Shown: positions 42,858-51,095, counted from the stretch's first letter. The stretch is DNA of 64,000 bases from Opitutales bacterium (GCA_028042835.1 JAOFOL010000003.1:22310-86309); one strand, 5' to 3'. Program-made: numbers and translations. Notes: generated by a model from the sequence alone, not told the origin.

Positions 42858-43898
42858 ATGAGTCTCACAGATACCTTCATCGACCTTGCCGAACGCGGAA
42901 TCCTTCCGGACTTTTTAATCCGGGCAGGCATTCGTAATCTTTGCCGTACCCGACTCAGGCAATGCCGAACCGATGATTGTGAAGCCAATGCTGAATTGGT
43001 GGAAGAATACATGCGATCCGTAGATGATTCTCCACTCGCCGTGCTTACAGAAAAAGCCAATGAACAACACTACGAAGTTCCCGCTGCGTTTTATCACAAA
43101 GTGTTGGGAAAGAACCTAAAGTACAGTTCCTGTTATTTCGATGACCTAGTAAGCGATCTGACCACCGCGGAAAACCGCGGACTGGAACTTACCTGCGAAC
43201 ACGCCGACCTTCAGGATGGCCAGGGTATCCTGGAACTTGGATGTGGATGGGGCTCTCTCTCCTTGTGGATGGCGAAAAACTTCCCCAAGGCTAAGATTAC
43301 TTCGGTTTCGAATTCGAATTCTCAGCGTAAATACATCATGGGACAGGCAAAAGAACGAGAGCTTAAAAACCTCAAGGTGATAACTGCCGATGTAAATTCA
43401 TTCGAAACTGATGCCACTTTTGATCGGGTGGTTTCCGTGGAAATGTTTGAACATGTCCGTAATCATCGGGGTCTTTTTCAACGCATCCATTCCTGGTTAA
43501 AGCCACAAGGCAAACTTTTCACTCATGTATTTTGTCACCGTTCCACATCCTATCCTTTCGAAGTGGAAGGAGAAGACGACTGGATGTCCAAGCATTTTTT
43601 CAGTGGAGGCACCATGCCCGCGGATGAACTTTTTCTGCGCATCTCCGGGCAATTGGAACTGGAAACACGCTGGCGCTGGTCCGGGATGCATTATGCCAAG
43701 ACTTCGGAAGCATGGCTTTCCAACCTCGACCGTAACAAATCGGAGATCCTCCCCCTATTTGAGCAAAGCATGAGTACGGGGGAAGCGAGCAGGATATTTC
43801 ATCGTTGGCGTATCTTTTTTCTCGCCTGCGCAGAAACCTTTGGATTCGATAATGGACAGGAATGGTGGGTCAGCCACTATCTCTTTCATAAGCCATGA
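42858..43898 (+). CDS. SAM-dependent methyltransferase, CFA-synthase-related (second copy)
   Basis: 346 residues, distinct from the CFA gene 1.3 kb upstream. SAM motif ILELGCGWGSLSLWMAKNFP; YYEVPAAFYH-like substrate entry (EQHYEVPAAFYHKVLG) and KYSSCYF match the coclaurine N-methyltransferase-like/cyclopropane group. Two such enzymes in one operon suggest two consecutive or alternative methylations of acyl chains. It is separated from DUF1295 by 3 bp and overlaps the PQQ-like gene by 4 bp. Confidence 0.88.
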   Translation: MSLTDTFIDLAERGILPDFLIRAGIRNLCRTRLRQCRTDDCEANAELVEEYMRSVDDSPLAVLTEKANEQHYEVPAAFYHKVLGKNLKYSSCYFDDLVSDLTTAENRGLELTCEHADLQDGQGILELGCGWGSLSLWMAKNFPKAKITSVSNSNSQRKYIMGQAKERELKNLKVITADVNSFETDATFDRVVSVEMFEHVRNHRGLFQRIHSWLKPQGKLFTHVFCHRSTSYPFEVEGEDDWMSKHFFSGGTMPADELFLRISGQLELETRWRWSGMHYAKTSEAWLSNLDRNKSEILPLFEQSMSTGEASRIFHRWRIFFLACAETFGFDNGQEWWVSHYLFHKP

Positions 43899-45139
43899 AA
43901 AAAAAGCCCCTTCTTCTCCTTGTATTTTTTCTACTTCCCTCAATTTTATCCCTAACGGGAGAGGTGAGTTCCTCAGACTGGCCTCAATGGCGGGGACCGC
44001 AAAGAAACGGAATCATTCCCAGCGAATCTCCCTGGCCTACAAAGATTGATGAGAAGACTTTGACAGAAAAATGGAGGGTTAAACTAGGCAAAGGATATTC
44101 CGGCCCTGTGGTATCCGAAAAATTTGTCTTCACCACAGAATCACTTGAGGAAGATGAAGTGACCCATGCCTATGATCGCAAAGATGGTAAACCTGCTTGG
44201 ACTGTAAAATGGAATGGTAAAATGAAAGTTCCATTCTTTGCCGCCAAAAATGGCAGTTGGATCCGCTCTACGCCCACCTTCGACGGGAAGAATCTTTATG
44301 TCTGCGGTATGCGCGATGTACTACATTCCTTGAATGCAGATACAGGAGCAATCAATTGGAAAGTTGATTTCGTCGAAAGATACGACACCCCCCTGCCTGC
44401 ATTCGGCATGGTCTGCTCTCCTTTGATCGATGGCGATGATCTCTATGTGCAGGCAGGCTCAGGTATCGTTAAACTGGACAAAAGAAACGGGAAATCAATC
44501 TGGCGAAGCCTTCAGGATAAAGGTGGAATGTTTGGGAGTGCTTTCTCATCACCGGTAATTGAGGAAATAAATGGCAAATCACAAGTTGTGGTTCAGACCC
44601 GGACGGACCTAGCCGCGGTAAACCCAAAAAACGGAAAAGAATTGTGGAAGAAACCGATCAAGGCATTCCGGGGCATGAACATTCTCACACCCACGGTCAT
44701 TGGTAATTCCATTTTCACCAGCAGTTACGGAGGAAAATCCCTTCTATTTAATGTGCAAAAAGAAGAGAAAATCACGAAACTGGTGCAAAATTGGGAGAAT
44801 CGACAGGAGGGATATATGTCGGGCCCGATCATTTTGGGAGACTATTGCTACATTCACCTACGCAAACAGAGAATCACCTGCCTCGATATGAAGACCGGAG
44901 AGACCAAATGGATAAGCAGTAAATCCTTTGGCAAATATATGTCGATGGTTTCCAATGGAAAAGAAATCCTCGCTCTCGATGAAGATGGTACGCTGTACCT
45001 GATCGATCCCAATCCAGAAAAATTTGTGATTAAAGAAAGCCGAAAAATCTCCGACTCCCCCACCTGGGCACACCTCGCGGTTTCCGGTAATCAGATATTT
45101 GTCCGCGAACTCGAAGCACTTGCCTGTTATAGTTGGTAA
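43895..45139 (+). CDS. Secreted PQQ-like beta-propeller protein
   Basis: 414 residues with signal peptide (KKPLLLLVFFLLPSILSLTG). Propeller blades recur through the protein: DWPQWRGPQRNGI, DTGAINWKVDF, NGKSIWRSLQ, NGKELWKKPI, TGETKWISSK. It resembles the PQQ-like lipoprotein at 23.7 kb, so they are paralogues. The ATGA overlap with the methyltransferase places it last in the nine-gene operon. Role unknown; many such verrucomicrobial proteins are periplasmic and have no PQQ. Confidence 0.85.
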   Translation: MKKKPLLLLVFFLLPSILSLTGEVSSSDWPQWRGPQRNGIIPSESPWPTKIDEKTLTEKWRVKLGKGYSGPVVSEKFVFTTESLEEDEVTHAYDRKDGKPAWTVKWNGKMKVPFFAAKNGSWIRSTPTFDGKNLYVCGMRDVLHSLNADTGAINWKVDFVERYDTPLPAFGMVCSPLIDGDDLYVQAGSGIVKLDKRNGKSIWRSLQDKGGMFGSAFSSPVIEEINGKSQVVVQTRTDLAAVNPKNGKELWKKPIKAFRGMNILTPTVIGNSIFTSSYGGKSLLFNVQKEEKITKLVQNWENRQEGYMSGPIILGDYCYIHLRKQRITCLDMKTGETKWISSKSFGKYMSMVSNGKEILALDEDGTLYLIDPNPEKFVIKESRKISDSPTWAHLAVSGNQIFVRELEALACYSW

Positions 45140-45147
45140 CCCATTTC

Positions 45148-45275
45148 TTTGTCATTGCGAGGAGGACGCAAGTCCGACGCGGCAATCCATCGTGTCTCGG
45201 GGGGATGCGTACGTATTGTCTCTTCGCTCACTGGATAACAGTGGATCGCCACGGGCTTACGCCCTCGCGATGACA
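45148..45275. repeat. Palindromic dispersed repeat, copy R3 (full length)
   Basis: TTTGTCATTGCGAGGAGGAC to CCCTCGCGATGACAA, with GCGGCAATCCATCGTGTCTC inside. First of three head-to-tail copies downstream of the DGR cassette. Confidence 0.88.
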
Positions 45276-45284
45276 ACACACTCC

Positions 45285-45413
45285 TTGTCATTGCGAGGAG
45301 TGAACGAAGTGATTGACGCGGCAATCCACTGTATGCAATGGGGACGTACGGACAATACGGTTCGCTCACTGGATCACAGTGGATCGCGACGGGCTTCGCC
45401 CTCGCGATGACAA
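45285..45413. repeat. Palindromic dispersed repeat, copy R4 (full length, diverged)
   Basis: Begins TTGTCATTGCGAGGAGTGAA, ends GCCCTCGCGATGACAA. The centre differs from R3 (CACTGTATGCAATGGGG), so it is an older copy. Confidence 0.85.
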
Positions 45414-45456
45414 GGGTGTTAGAATGCAGGGTGCGGTTCCATGACAATAGACAGAC

Positions 45457-45588
45457 TTTGTCATTGCGAGGAGGGAGCGGAAGCGGACGACGCGGCAATC
45501 CATCCTGTCTCAAGGGTATGCGTACGACTTGTCTCTTCGCTTACTTGTTCACAGTGGATCGCCACGGGCTTTGCCCTCGCGATGACAA
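45457..45588. repeat. Palindromic dispersed repeat, copy R5 (full length) with extra right end
   Basis: TTTGTCATTGCGAGGAGGGA to CCCTCGCGATGACAAG. A second right-end fragment GCCCTCGCGATGACAAGG follows at 45597-45616, as if one copy had been partly duplicated. Confidence 0.85.
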
Positions 45589-45802
45589 GAGTGAAGACGC
45601 CCTCGCGATGACAAGGTGTGTTGGATAGTAAACACCCGTGGAGGAGACTTTCGGAGTGCTTCACTCTACTCATCTCCTCCACCGGCTCATCCCACAATGG
45701 GGTTTTGCGAAGCCAAATCATTTTTTGACGACGCAGGACCAAGACGCGTTTCCAAGCTTAGCTTTGTGAAAAATCCATTCCACTCAAACCAACACGGAAG
45801 CC

Positions 45803-45926
45803 AACACGGAAGCCAAGGTTGTTGTTGCGGTTGCTCGGGGTGTTGTTGTTGCGCTTAGCAGAACGCAGGTTCGTCCCGTCGTTGTTCCAGGAACCACCCC
45901 GTTTGACCCGATTCGAGCCCGATGCC
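45803..45926 (-). repeat. DGR template repeat (TR)
   Basis: 124 bp on the minus strand, 40 bp after the reverse transcriptase stop. Aligns without gaps to two segments of the target gene. Its translation would be Asn-rich (SGSNRVKRGGSWNNDGTN), with ten AAC codons, the usual template composition. At its 3' side a 12-bp unit (AACACGGAAGCC on the plus strand) is duplicated, unlike in either VR. It lies in an 88-codon ORF (45758-46024) that is best explained as template, not a gene. Confidence 0.93.
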
Positions 45927-45966
45927 CTCGTCTTGCGCCCTAAATACATAAATCGTTGAATATTCT

Positions 45967-46944
45967 TTAAATACCTCCCTGTAAGTTGATCAGGTTGGAC
46001 AGGCTGCCAAATCCCAACAGGCACTGGTGTCTCTGTTGAAGTTCCAGTTCATCAATCATTCCCTCATTGGCCTGCCACTCAAGGCTACGAATTTTTCGGA
46101 AAAACCGTACCCTTGCCCCCCGGTCCGGTTCCATCCGAAAAGGATGAACCGTATGACCTAAAAAGGGTACACCGCCCCGCACTCTTTCTGGGTGACCCCG
46201 TTTCTTTAATTGTAATCCGATTTTATCCAATTCTTTTTCCACCCCCTCTCTTGCTTTCATTAACTCGTCTCTTTCATACCCCCACAATATAAAGTCGTCC
46301 ATATAACGGAGGTATCCGGGTACCCGCAAAACCTGCTTACAAGTCCGGTCAAGTTGTGAAAGATAATGATTGGCAAAGAACTGGGAAGCCAGACTTCCGA
46401 TGGGCAAACCCCGACCTCGCTCCGTTTCGTAACCGCCAATAATTTGAGCAAACAACTTAAGCAAATGAGCATCCTTGAACACCCGCCCGAGCATTTCAAG
46501 TAATTGTGAATGCACCACCGAATCAAAAAACCTCCGCACATCCAGTTTTAAATACCACTTATACCGGCGGGCAAAAACCTGGGCTCTTTTCAACGCCCCA
46601 TGGGTACCCTTTCCCTTCCTGCAGGCAAAGCAGTCATCAATCAGTTTCTTTTCCATTATGGGTTCACAAAGATTGAATATTGCATGCTGAGCGACCCGTT
46701 CACGAAAAGCAGGGGCGTGTATCATCCGTGTCTTCGGGTCACGAACTTCAAAACTATGGTATTCCCCAAATGGGAAACTTCTATCCGCCAATCCGTCGCG
46801 CAAAAATCTTAAATTCTCATCCAGGTTCTCACGGTACACATCGGCTTCATGTTTATCGCTTAATCCCCGCTCGGCCCGGCAAAACGCGAGGAGCAAATTC
46901 TCCCACTTCACAATTCCGGGCATCAGGTGACCCACTCGTTTCAT
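45967..46944 (-). CDS. DGR reverse transcriptase
   Basis: 325 residues. RT core: LDVRRFFDS (motif A, 134-142), LPIGSLASQFFAN (180-192; the IGxxxSQ form is diagnostic for DGR enzymes, others carry QGxxxSP), RYMDDFILWG (213-222) and PFLGHTVHPF (260-269). No endonuclease or maturase domain follows. It would copy the template RNA to cDNA with adenine-directed errors and pass it to the variable repeats. It lies between the HRDC gene (30 bp upstream) and the TR. The length is normal for the group. Confidence 0.96.
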   Translation of the reverse strand: MKRVGHLMPGIVKWENLLLAFCRAERGLSDKHEADVYRENLDENLRFLRDGLADRSFPFGEYHSFEVRDPKTRMIHAPAFRERVAQHAIFNLCEPIMEKKLIDDCFACRKGKGTHGALKRAQVFARRYKWYLKLDVRRFFDSVVHSQLLEMLGRVFKDAHLLKLFAQIIGGYETERGRGLPIGSLASQFFANHYLSQLDRTCKQVLRVPGYLRYMDDFILWGYERDELMKAREGVEKELDKIGLQLKKRGHPERVRGGVPFLGHTVHPFRMEPDRGARVRFFRKIRSLEWQANEGMIDELELQQRHQCLLGFGSLSNLINLQGGI

Positions 46945-46974
46945 CCGCCTTAATCCACTAAGCTCAGCCTGTGT

Positions 46975-47466
46975 TCAAGGCTTGGCATCCGCTGCTCTTA
47001 TCTTTGCCTCGTCCTTGAGGACTTTCAAAAATTGCCCCCCATACTTTTCTACCCTACTTTCCCCCACCCCTTCGATCTTAGAAAGTGCACTAGCAGAAAC
47101 AGGAAGAATCTTGGCGATCTCAGCCAACTGTTCGTTGGTAAAGATCGCGTACGCGGGTACCTGCTCTGCTTTCGCCAATTCCTTACGGACTTCTCGGAGT
47201 CGGGCAAAAGTAACAAAGTCTACAGGGGGTAAAATTTCCTTGTAGTCCACCAATGCTTTGGCCCGTTTGGGGGCATCTTTGGTAAGGGATCCATCACGCC
47301 AGCGAACGCTAAAACACCAATGGGATCCACCCTCACACTGTGCGAACTCCTGCCGAATATCAACCACTGCCTTGCTCTCTAAAAATGAATTTAATTCCTC
47401 CTCTAAAAAAGTGTCCCCGCAAGCGGGGATTTGGAAAAAGTTATATTTAAAGGATACTTTTCCCAC
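46975..47466 (-). CDS. HRDC-domain DGR accessory protein
   Basis: 163 residues from GTG. The N-terminal part (about 1-75) starts VSFKYNFFQIPACGDTFLEEELNSFL and the C-terminal HRDC domain (about 83-155) shows FARLREVRKELAKAEQVPAYAIFTNEQLAEIAKILP and EGVGESRVEKYG. HRDC proteins of this architecture are a known alternative to Avd beside DGR reverse transcriptases. It may bind template RNA or cDNA (inference). Thirty bp before the RT gene, same strand. A CCCCGCAAGCGGGG hairpin lies in its first codons. Confidence 0.88.
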   Translation of the reverse strand: MGKVSFKYNFFQIPACGDTFLEEELNSFLESKAVVDIRQEFAQCEGGSHWCFSVRWRDGSLTKDAPKRAKALVDYKEILPPVDFVTFARLREVRKELAKAEQVPAYAIFTNEQLAEIAKILPVSASALSKIEGVGESRVEKYGGQFLKVLKDEAKIRAADAKP

Positions 47467-47619
47467 TTCTCAATCGAAATAATTTTTAAATTAGGATGCG
47501 AAATTACGCCGGGGCTCCGCGTGCCTGGCATGGCCCTTTTGGGCTGCCGCCCCTTTGGTCCAAGCCCGTCCCGCTCCGCCCTTTTTTTGCGCAATATCCG
47601 TCATCCTTCCGTACATAGC

Positions 47620-47668
47620 TTTGTCATTGCGAGAAGGGTTTCCTTGAAACCCGACGCGGCAATCCACT
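47620..47668. repeat. Palindromic dispersed repeat, copy R6 (left half only)
   Basis: TTTGTCATTGCGAGAAGGGT followed by CCGACGCGGCAATCCACTCG; no right end. Lies between the target and HRDC genes inside the DGR cassette. Confidence 0.75.
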
Positions 47669-47723
47669 CGAACCCCTCACGGGAACAGCACACACATTGA
47701 ACTACGCTTCTTCTCGCCACTTG

Positions 47724-50700
47724 CTATTGCTTTTGGAAACCAACACGGAAGCCAAGGTGGGAGTTGCGGTAGCTCGGGGGGCTGTTGCCGCGCCTAGCAG
47801 AACGCAGGGCCGTCCCGCCGGAGTCCCAGGACCCACCCCGACTGACCCGACGCGAGCCCGAAGCCGGTCCGGTAGGATCAACCACCGGGTTGCCAGTTGG
47901 ATAGGCCGCCTGGTACCAGTCCGCGGTCCACTCAAAGACATTTCCGTGCATATCGAAAAAGCCCCACGGGTTGGCTGCATAGTAGCCCACATCTCGGGTC
48001 TGGCTCAGACCACTTACACTGTAATTAGCCCGTGTTGCATTAATATCATCATCCCACGAATACATTGTGGTCGTACCCGCACGGCAGGCATATTCCCATT
48101 GCGATTCGGTGGGCAACCCATAGGCCCAACCGGCGGGAATATTCGCGGATTGCTGGGCATTCAAACGGGTCAGGAAAATCTGAGCATCTGCCCAACTGAC
48201 TTTCTCCACCGGACGATTCGGATTGTTCGGCCATTCACTCGGCTTCGCACTGAGGCTGTCGGTGTTACCGGTCATCACCGCCTCGTACTGGGCCTGTGTA
48301 ACTTCGTATTTACCGAGGTAAAACCCTTTGGTTAAGGTGACATTGTGTTCGGTTTCATTCGTTCCCCTACCCGTTTCCGTGGTTGGACTGCCCATGGTAA
48401 AGGTGCCGGGTTCCACCCAGAGCATTTGCAACTGGACGGTGGCATTGAGCTCGGCGTTGTGCGTGCTCGCCTGTCCGACATTGACTGTTCGGGTGGCATT
48501 CGCCTCATTACTGGCTCCGTCGGATATGGAATAAGTTAAGGTGTACACTCCGGTGGTGTTGACATCCACCGTGCCGGTGATGGTGATGGAACTGGTCAGG
48601 TTGCCGTCGAGGCTGTCACTGGCGGTGGCTCCGGGATCCACCCAGGCGGAATTCTTCGCCTGGGACATATTGGCATCGCCCAGCAGGGTGAGTACCGGAT
48701 TAGTGGTGTCCATCACCATGACGGTGCGGGAAGCATTGGCCTCATTCCCCGCGGCATCCGCCACGGAGTAAGTTAAAATGTAGGTGCCCGTCGTGTTCAT
48801 ATCCACCGTACCGGTTACGGTGATGGAAGCGGTCAAATTTCCGTCCCGCGCATCGTGCCCCGCTGCGCCTGGCTCCGCCCAGGCTTGCCCGGCCTCACGC
48901 GTGATCCCAGCTCCCCCGAACAATTCCAGTTCGGGATTCGCCCCGTCTGGCTTGACTGCTTGGAAACCAACACGGAAGCCAAGGTAGTTGTTGCGGTTGC
49001 CCGGGGCGTAGCTGACGCGCAGAGCAGAACGCAGGAACGTCCCGTCGCTGCTCCAGGAACCACCCCGTACGACCCGATCCGAGCCCGATGCCGGACCCTC
49101 AGGATCGGTCTGGGCACCAGTAAGATAGTTCGCCTTCCAGTCGTGGACCCATTCCCACACATTTCCGTGCATGTCAAAAAAGCCCCATGGGTTGGCGGAA
49201 AACTGGCCGATGTTCACGGTTTGCTTGGAATCATTGCCGTCATTTCCACCGCCGTCCCAATTGTAATTGGCACGGGAGGAATTAATATCATTGCCCCACG
49301 AGTACGCCGTGGTCGTGCCTGCCCGGCAGGCATACTCCCACTCCGCCTCGGTGGGCAATACGTATTTCCAGCCGTTGGGCAATCGACCCGCGGACTGTTC
49401 AATCGAATTTAAACGGGTCAGAAAGATTTGGGCATCCTCCCACGAGGCTTTTTCCACCGGGCGGTTACTTCCTTTAAACTGGCTTGGGTCGGCGTTCAAA
49501 CCCTCGGAGTTTCCATTCATCACCGTTTGGTACTGTGCCTGGGTGACCTCGTACTTACCGAGGTAAAACCCATTGGTCAGGGTGACCTGGTGCTGGGTCT
49601 CATCCCCTCCCCGTCCAGTTTCACTGGTCGGACTGCCCATCGTAAAGGTGCCCGGCGGGCAGAAAATCATTTCCATACTGATCGAAGCCACCGTGTGTGC
49701 GCTCGGGGTGCCGTCCACCTGTAGAGGGGTGAGGGCGGAGGTGACCGAACCAAAGTCATTGCTCACCACCACACTGTAGTTCCCGTCGTGCAGAGAACCG
49801 TTCACATCCGCGATACTGAAACTTGGACCTGTTGCCCCCGCAATCGGTTGGCCATTGCGTTGCCATTGGTAAGTCAGGTACTTCCCCTGTGCCTGCGAGG
49901 TCAGGTTCATGCTCTGCCCGCTAAAGATCAGTCCGGGTGCTTGGGGTTGCAGGGTAATCTCCGGTTTTAAATACTTTAATATCTGCTCGTTCAACTGGGC
50001 AGTGGTGATGGTGTTTGCGGCGATCTCGGAGGAAGTGACCGTGCGGTTGAGGTCGGATAACACATCCTGTCCGAGCATCTGTTTTGTGACAGTCCTGTTA
50101 AGATCTGCTTTAATTTGTGAAGACAGATTCTGGTGCTTCACCGTGCGGTTAAGGTCCGCCAGTACATCCGCCGGTAGCATGTCGCGGGTGATTGGGCCAA
50201 TGTTTCCCCCACTCGCATTGCTTTCCAACTTTGATGTAACTTCAGGAGCGAGCATCGAAAGGGTAATCGGGCCAACCGGGGCGGAGCTATGATTTGCATC
50301 CAGTTTGGACAGCACATCTGAGGCTAGCATGTCGGAGGTAATGGCACCCGAAAGTTTTTCCGCAACCTTGGCAACTTTCGCCACCTCCGCAACCAAGGCC
50401 CGCGGAGTGGCGGTGATCAATTGATCGGGAGTGAGGTGCCGTAAGCCCTTGCCGTCCCCGTTATCAAAGCGGACTTTCAAATACAATTCATCATAATCCA
50501 AAAATAATTGCGGGGGTAAGGAATTCATCCCCTGCCCGCCAAGAAGAACATTATACCGCCCGTTATATATCTGTACCTGAATTGTGGAACCAGGAGTTTG
50601 TCCATTTCGCCACGCAGTCGTGCCATTTCCATCGTGCAAAGAAAAAGTGAAGTTCGCATCACCATGGTAATTCACTCCCCCAATCGAAACCTTTCCCGAA

Positions 50701-50774
50701 TACGGAACCGGGTTCGCAGACCATAGGAAAAGCGTGGAAAAAAGGAAAAAAATCAGAACAGGTAGGTTTTTCAT
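47724..50774 (-). CDS. DGR target: secreted protein with two FGE/C-type-lectin-like domains
   Basis: Track ORF is 1020 residues (start 50786); ATG 50774 gives a cleaner signal peptide (KNLPVLIFFLFSTLFLWSA). Order, in 1020 numbering: a beta domain to about 130; imperfect repeats (DMLASDVLSKLD-type, 140-275) like stalk or fibre repeats; an Ig-like domain (278-358, TYQWQRNGQPIAGATGP); FGE-sulfatase/CLec domain 1 (about 370-608); two DUF5011-like Ig domains (618-692, 697-770); FGE/CLec domain 2 (786-1018). The two variable repeats are residues 565-606 and 974-1015, at the end of each lectin-like domain. Probably a surface adhesin that changes ligand specificity. Catalytic FGE activity is not expected. 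Confidence 0.9.
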   Translation of the reverse strand: MKNLPVLIFFLFSTLFLWSANPVPYSGKVSIGGVNYHGDANFTFSLHDGNGTTAWRNGQTPGSTIQVQIYNGRYNVLLGGQGMNSLPPQLFLDYDELYLKVRFDNGDGKGLRHLTPDQLITATPRALVAEVAKVAKVAEKLSGAITSDMLASDVLSKLDANHSSAPVGPITLSMLAPEVTSKLESNASGGNIGPITRDMLPADVLADLNRTVKHQNLSSQIKADLNRTVTKQMLGQDVLSDLNRTVTSSEIAANTITTAQLNEQILKYLKPEITLQPQAPGLIFSGQSMNLTSQAQGKYLTYQWQRNGQPIAGATGPSFSIADVNGSLHDGNYSVVVSNDFGSVTSALTPLQVDGTPSAHTVASISMEMIFCPPGTFTMGSPTSETGRGGDETQHQVTLTNGFYLGKYEVTQAQYQTVMNGNSEGLNADPSQFKGSNRPVEKASWEDAQIFLTRLNSIEQSAGRLPNGWKYVLPTEAEWEYACRAGTTTAYSWGNDINSSRANYNWDGGGNDGNDSKQTVNIGQFSANPWGFFDMHGNVWEWVHDWKANYLTGAQTDPEGPASGSDRVVRGGSWSSDGTFLRSALRVSYAPGNRNNYLGFRVGFQAVKPDGANPELELFGGAGITREAGQAWAEPGAAGHDARDGNLTASITVTGTVDMNTTGTYILTYSVADAAGNEANASRTVMVMDTTNPVLTLLGDANMSQAKNSAWVDPGATASDSLDGNLTSSITITGTVDVNTTGVYTLTYSISDGASNEANATRTVNVGQASTHNAELNATVQLQMLWVEPGTFTMGSPTTETGRGTNETEHNVTLTKGFYLGKYEVTQAQYEAVMTGNTDSLSAKPSEWPNNPNRPVEKVSWADAQIFLTRLNAQQSANIPAGWAYGLPTESQWEYACRAGTTTMYSWDDDINATRANYSVSGLSQTRDVGYYAANPWGFFDMHGNVFEWTADWYQAAYPTGNPVVDPTGPASGSRRVSRGGSWDSGGTALRSARRGNSPPSYRNSHLGFRVGFQKQ
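47742..47865 (-). repeat. DGR variable repeat 1 (C-terminal, VR1)
   Basis: 124 bp aligned without gap to the TR; I count 21 differences, 20 at template adenines (coding strand) and one synonymous GGT to GGG. Encodes residues 974-1015 (SGSRRVSRGGSWDSGGTA). Confidence 0.93.
48969..49092 (-). repeat. DGR variable repeat 2 (internal, VR2)
   Basis: 124 bp aligned without gap to the TR with 16 differences, all at template adenines. Encodes residues 565-606 (SGSDRVVRGGSWSSDGTF). It is followed by 400 more coding residues, so it is not C-terminal. Confidence 0.93.
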
Positions 50775-50877
50775 AACAGAAATCAAAGAAACTTTTAAAT
50801 TACACTAAATATTTAGGCGGATTGTCAAATAAGTTATGATAGGGAAGTATAAAGAGATTACTGATCGCTCTTAGTGA

Positions 50878-50918
50878 ATTAGTGGATCGCCACGGGCTTG
50901 CAGCCCTCGCGATGACAG
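50878..50918. repeat. Palindromic dispersed repeat, copy R7 (right half only)
   Basis: AGTGGATCGCCACGGGCTTG and CCCTCGCGATGACAG only. Lies about 100 bp upstream of the target gene start. Confidence 0.75.
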
Positions 50919-50963
50919 GGTGGGGTGAAGGAATGGAGTGTGCGAGTCGATAACCATACACGC

Positions 50964-51095
50964 TTTGTCATTGCGAGGAGGGAGCGTAAGCGACCGACGC
51001 GGCAAGCCATCGTGTCTCGGGGGACGCGGTCGGGTTGTCTCTTCGCTCTCCGGTTCACAGTGGATCGCCACGGGCTTGCAGCCCTCGCGATGACA
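50964..51095. repeat. Palindromic dispersed repeat, copy R8 (full length)
   Basis: TTTGTCATTGCGAGGAGGGA to GCCCTCGCGATGACAG. Nearly identical to R9, so the pair is a recent tandem duplication. Confidence 0.88.

Noticed and set aside
45148-45616. Tandem repeats that could be a CRISPR array
   Set aside because: Units are about 130 bp with degenerate inner parts and inverted ends; no short constant repeat with regular unique spacers, and no cas genes.
45099-45628. ORFs of 93-128 codons on both strands in the repeat array
   Set aside because: They run through repeats R3-R5; peptides such as SLRSLDNSGSPRA are translations of the repeat and not genes.
45758-46024. 88-residue minus-strand ORF containing the template repeat
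   Set aside because: It overlaps the RT end and contains the TR; the Asn-rich sequence is explained by template composition. No start signal or homologous full domain is present.
47697-48335. 212-codon plus-strand ORF opposite the DGR target
   Set aside because: Antisense shadow over VR1 and domain 2; Thr/Pro/Arg-rich composition typical of a reversed frame.
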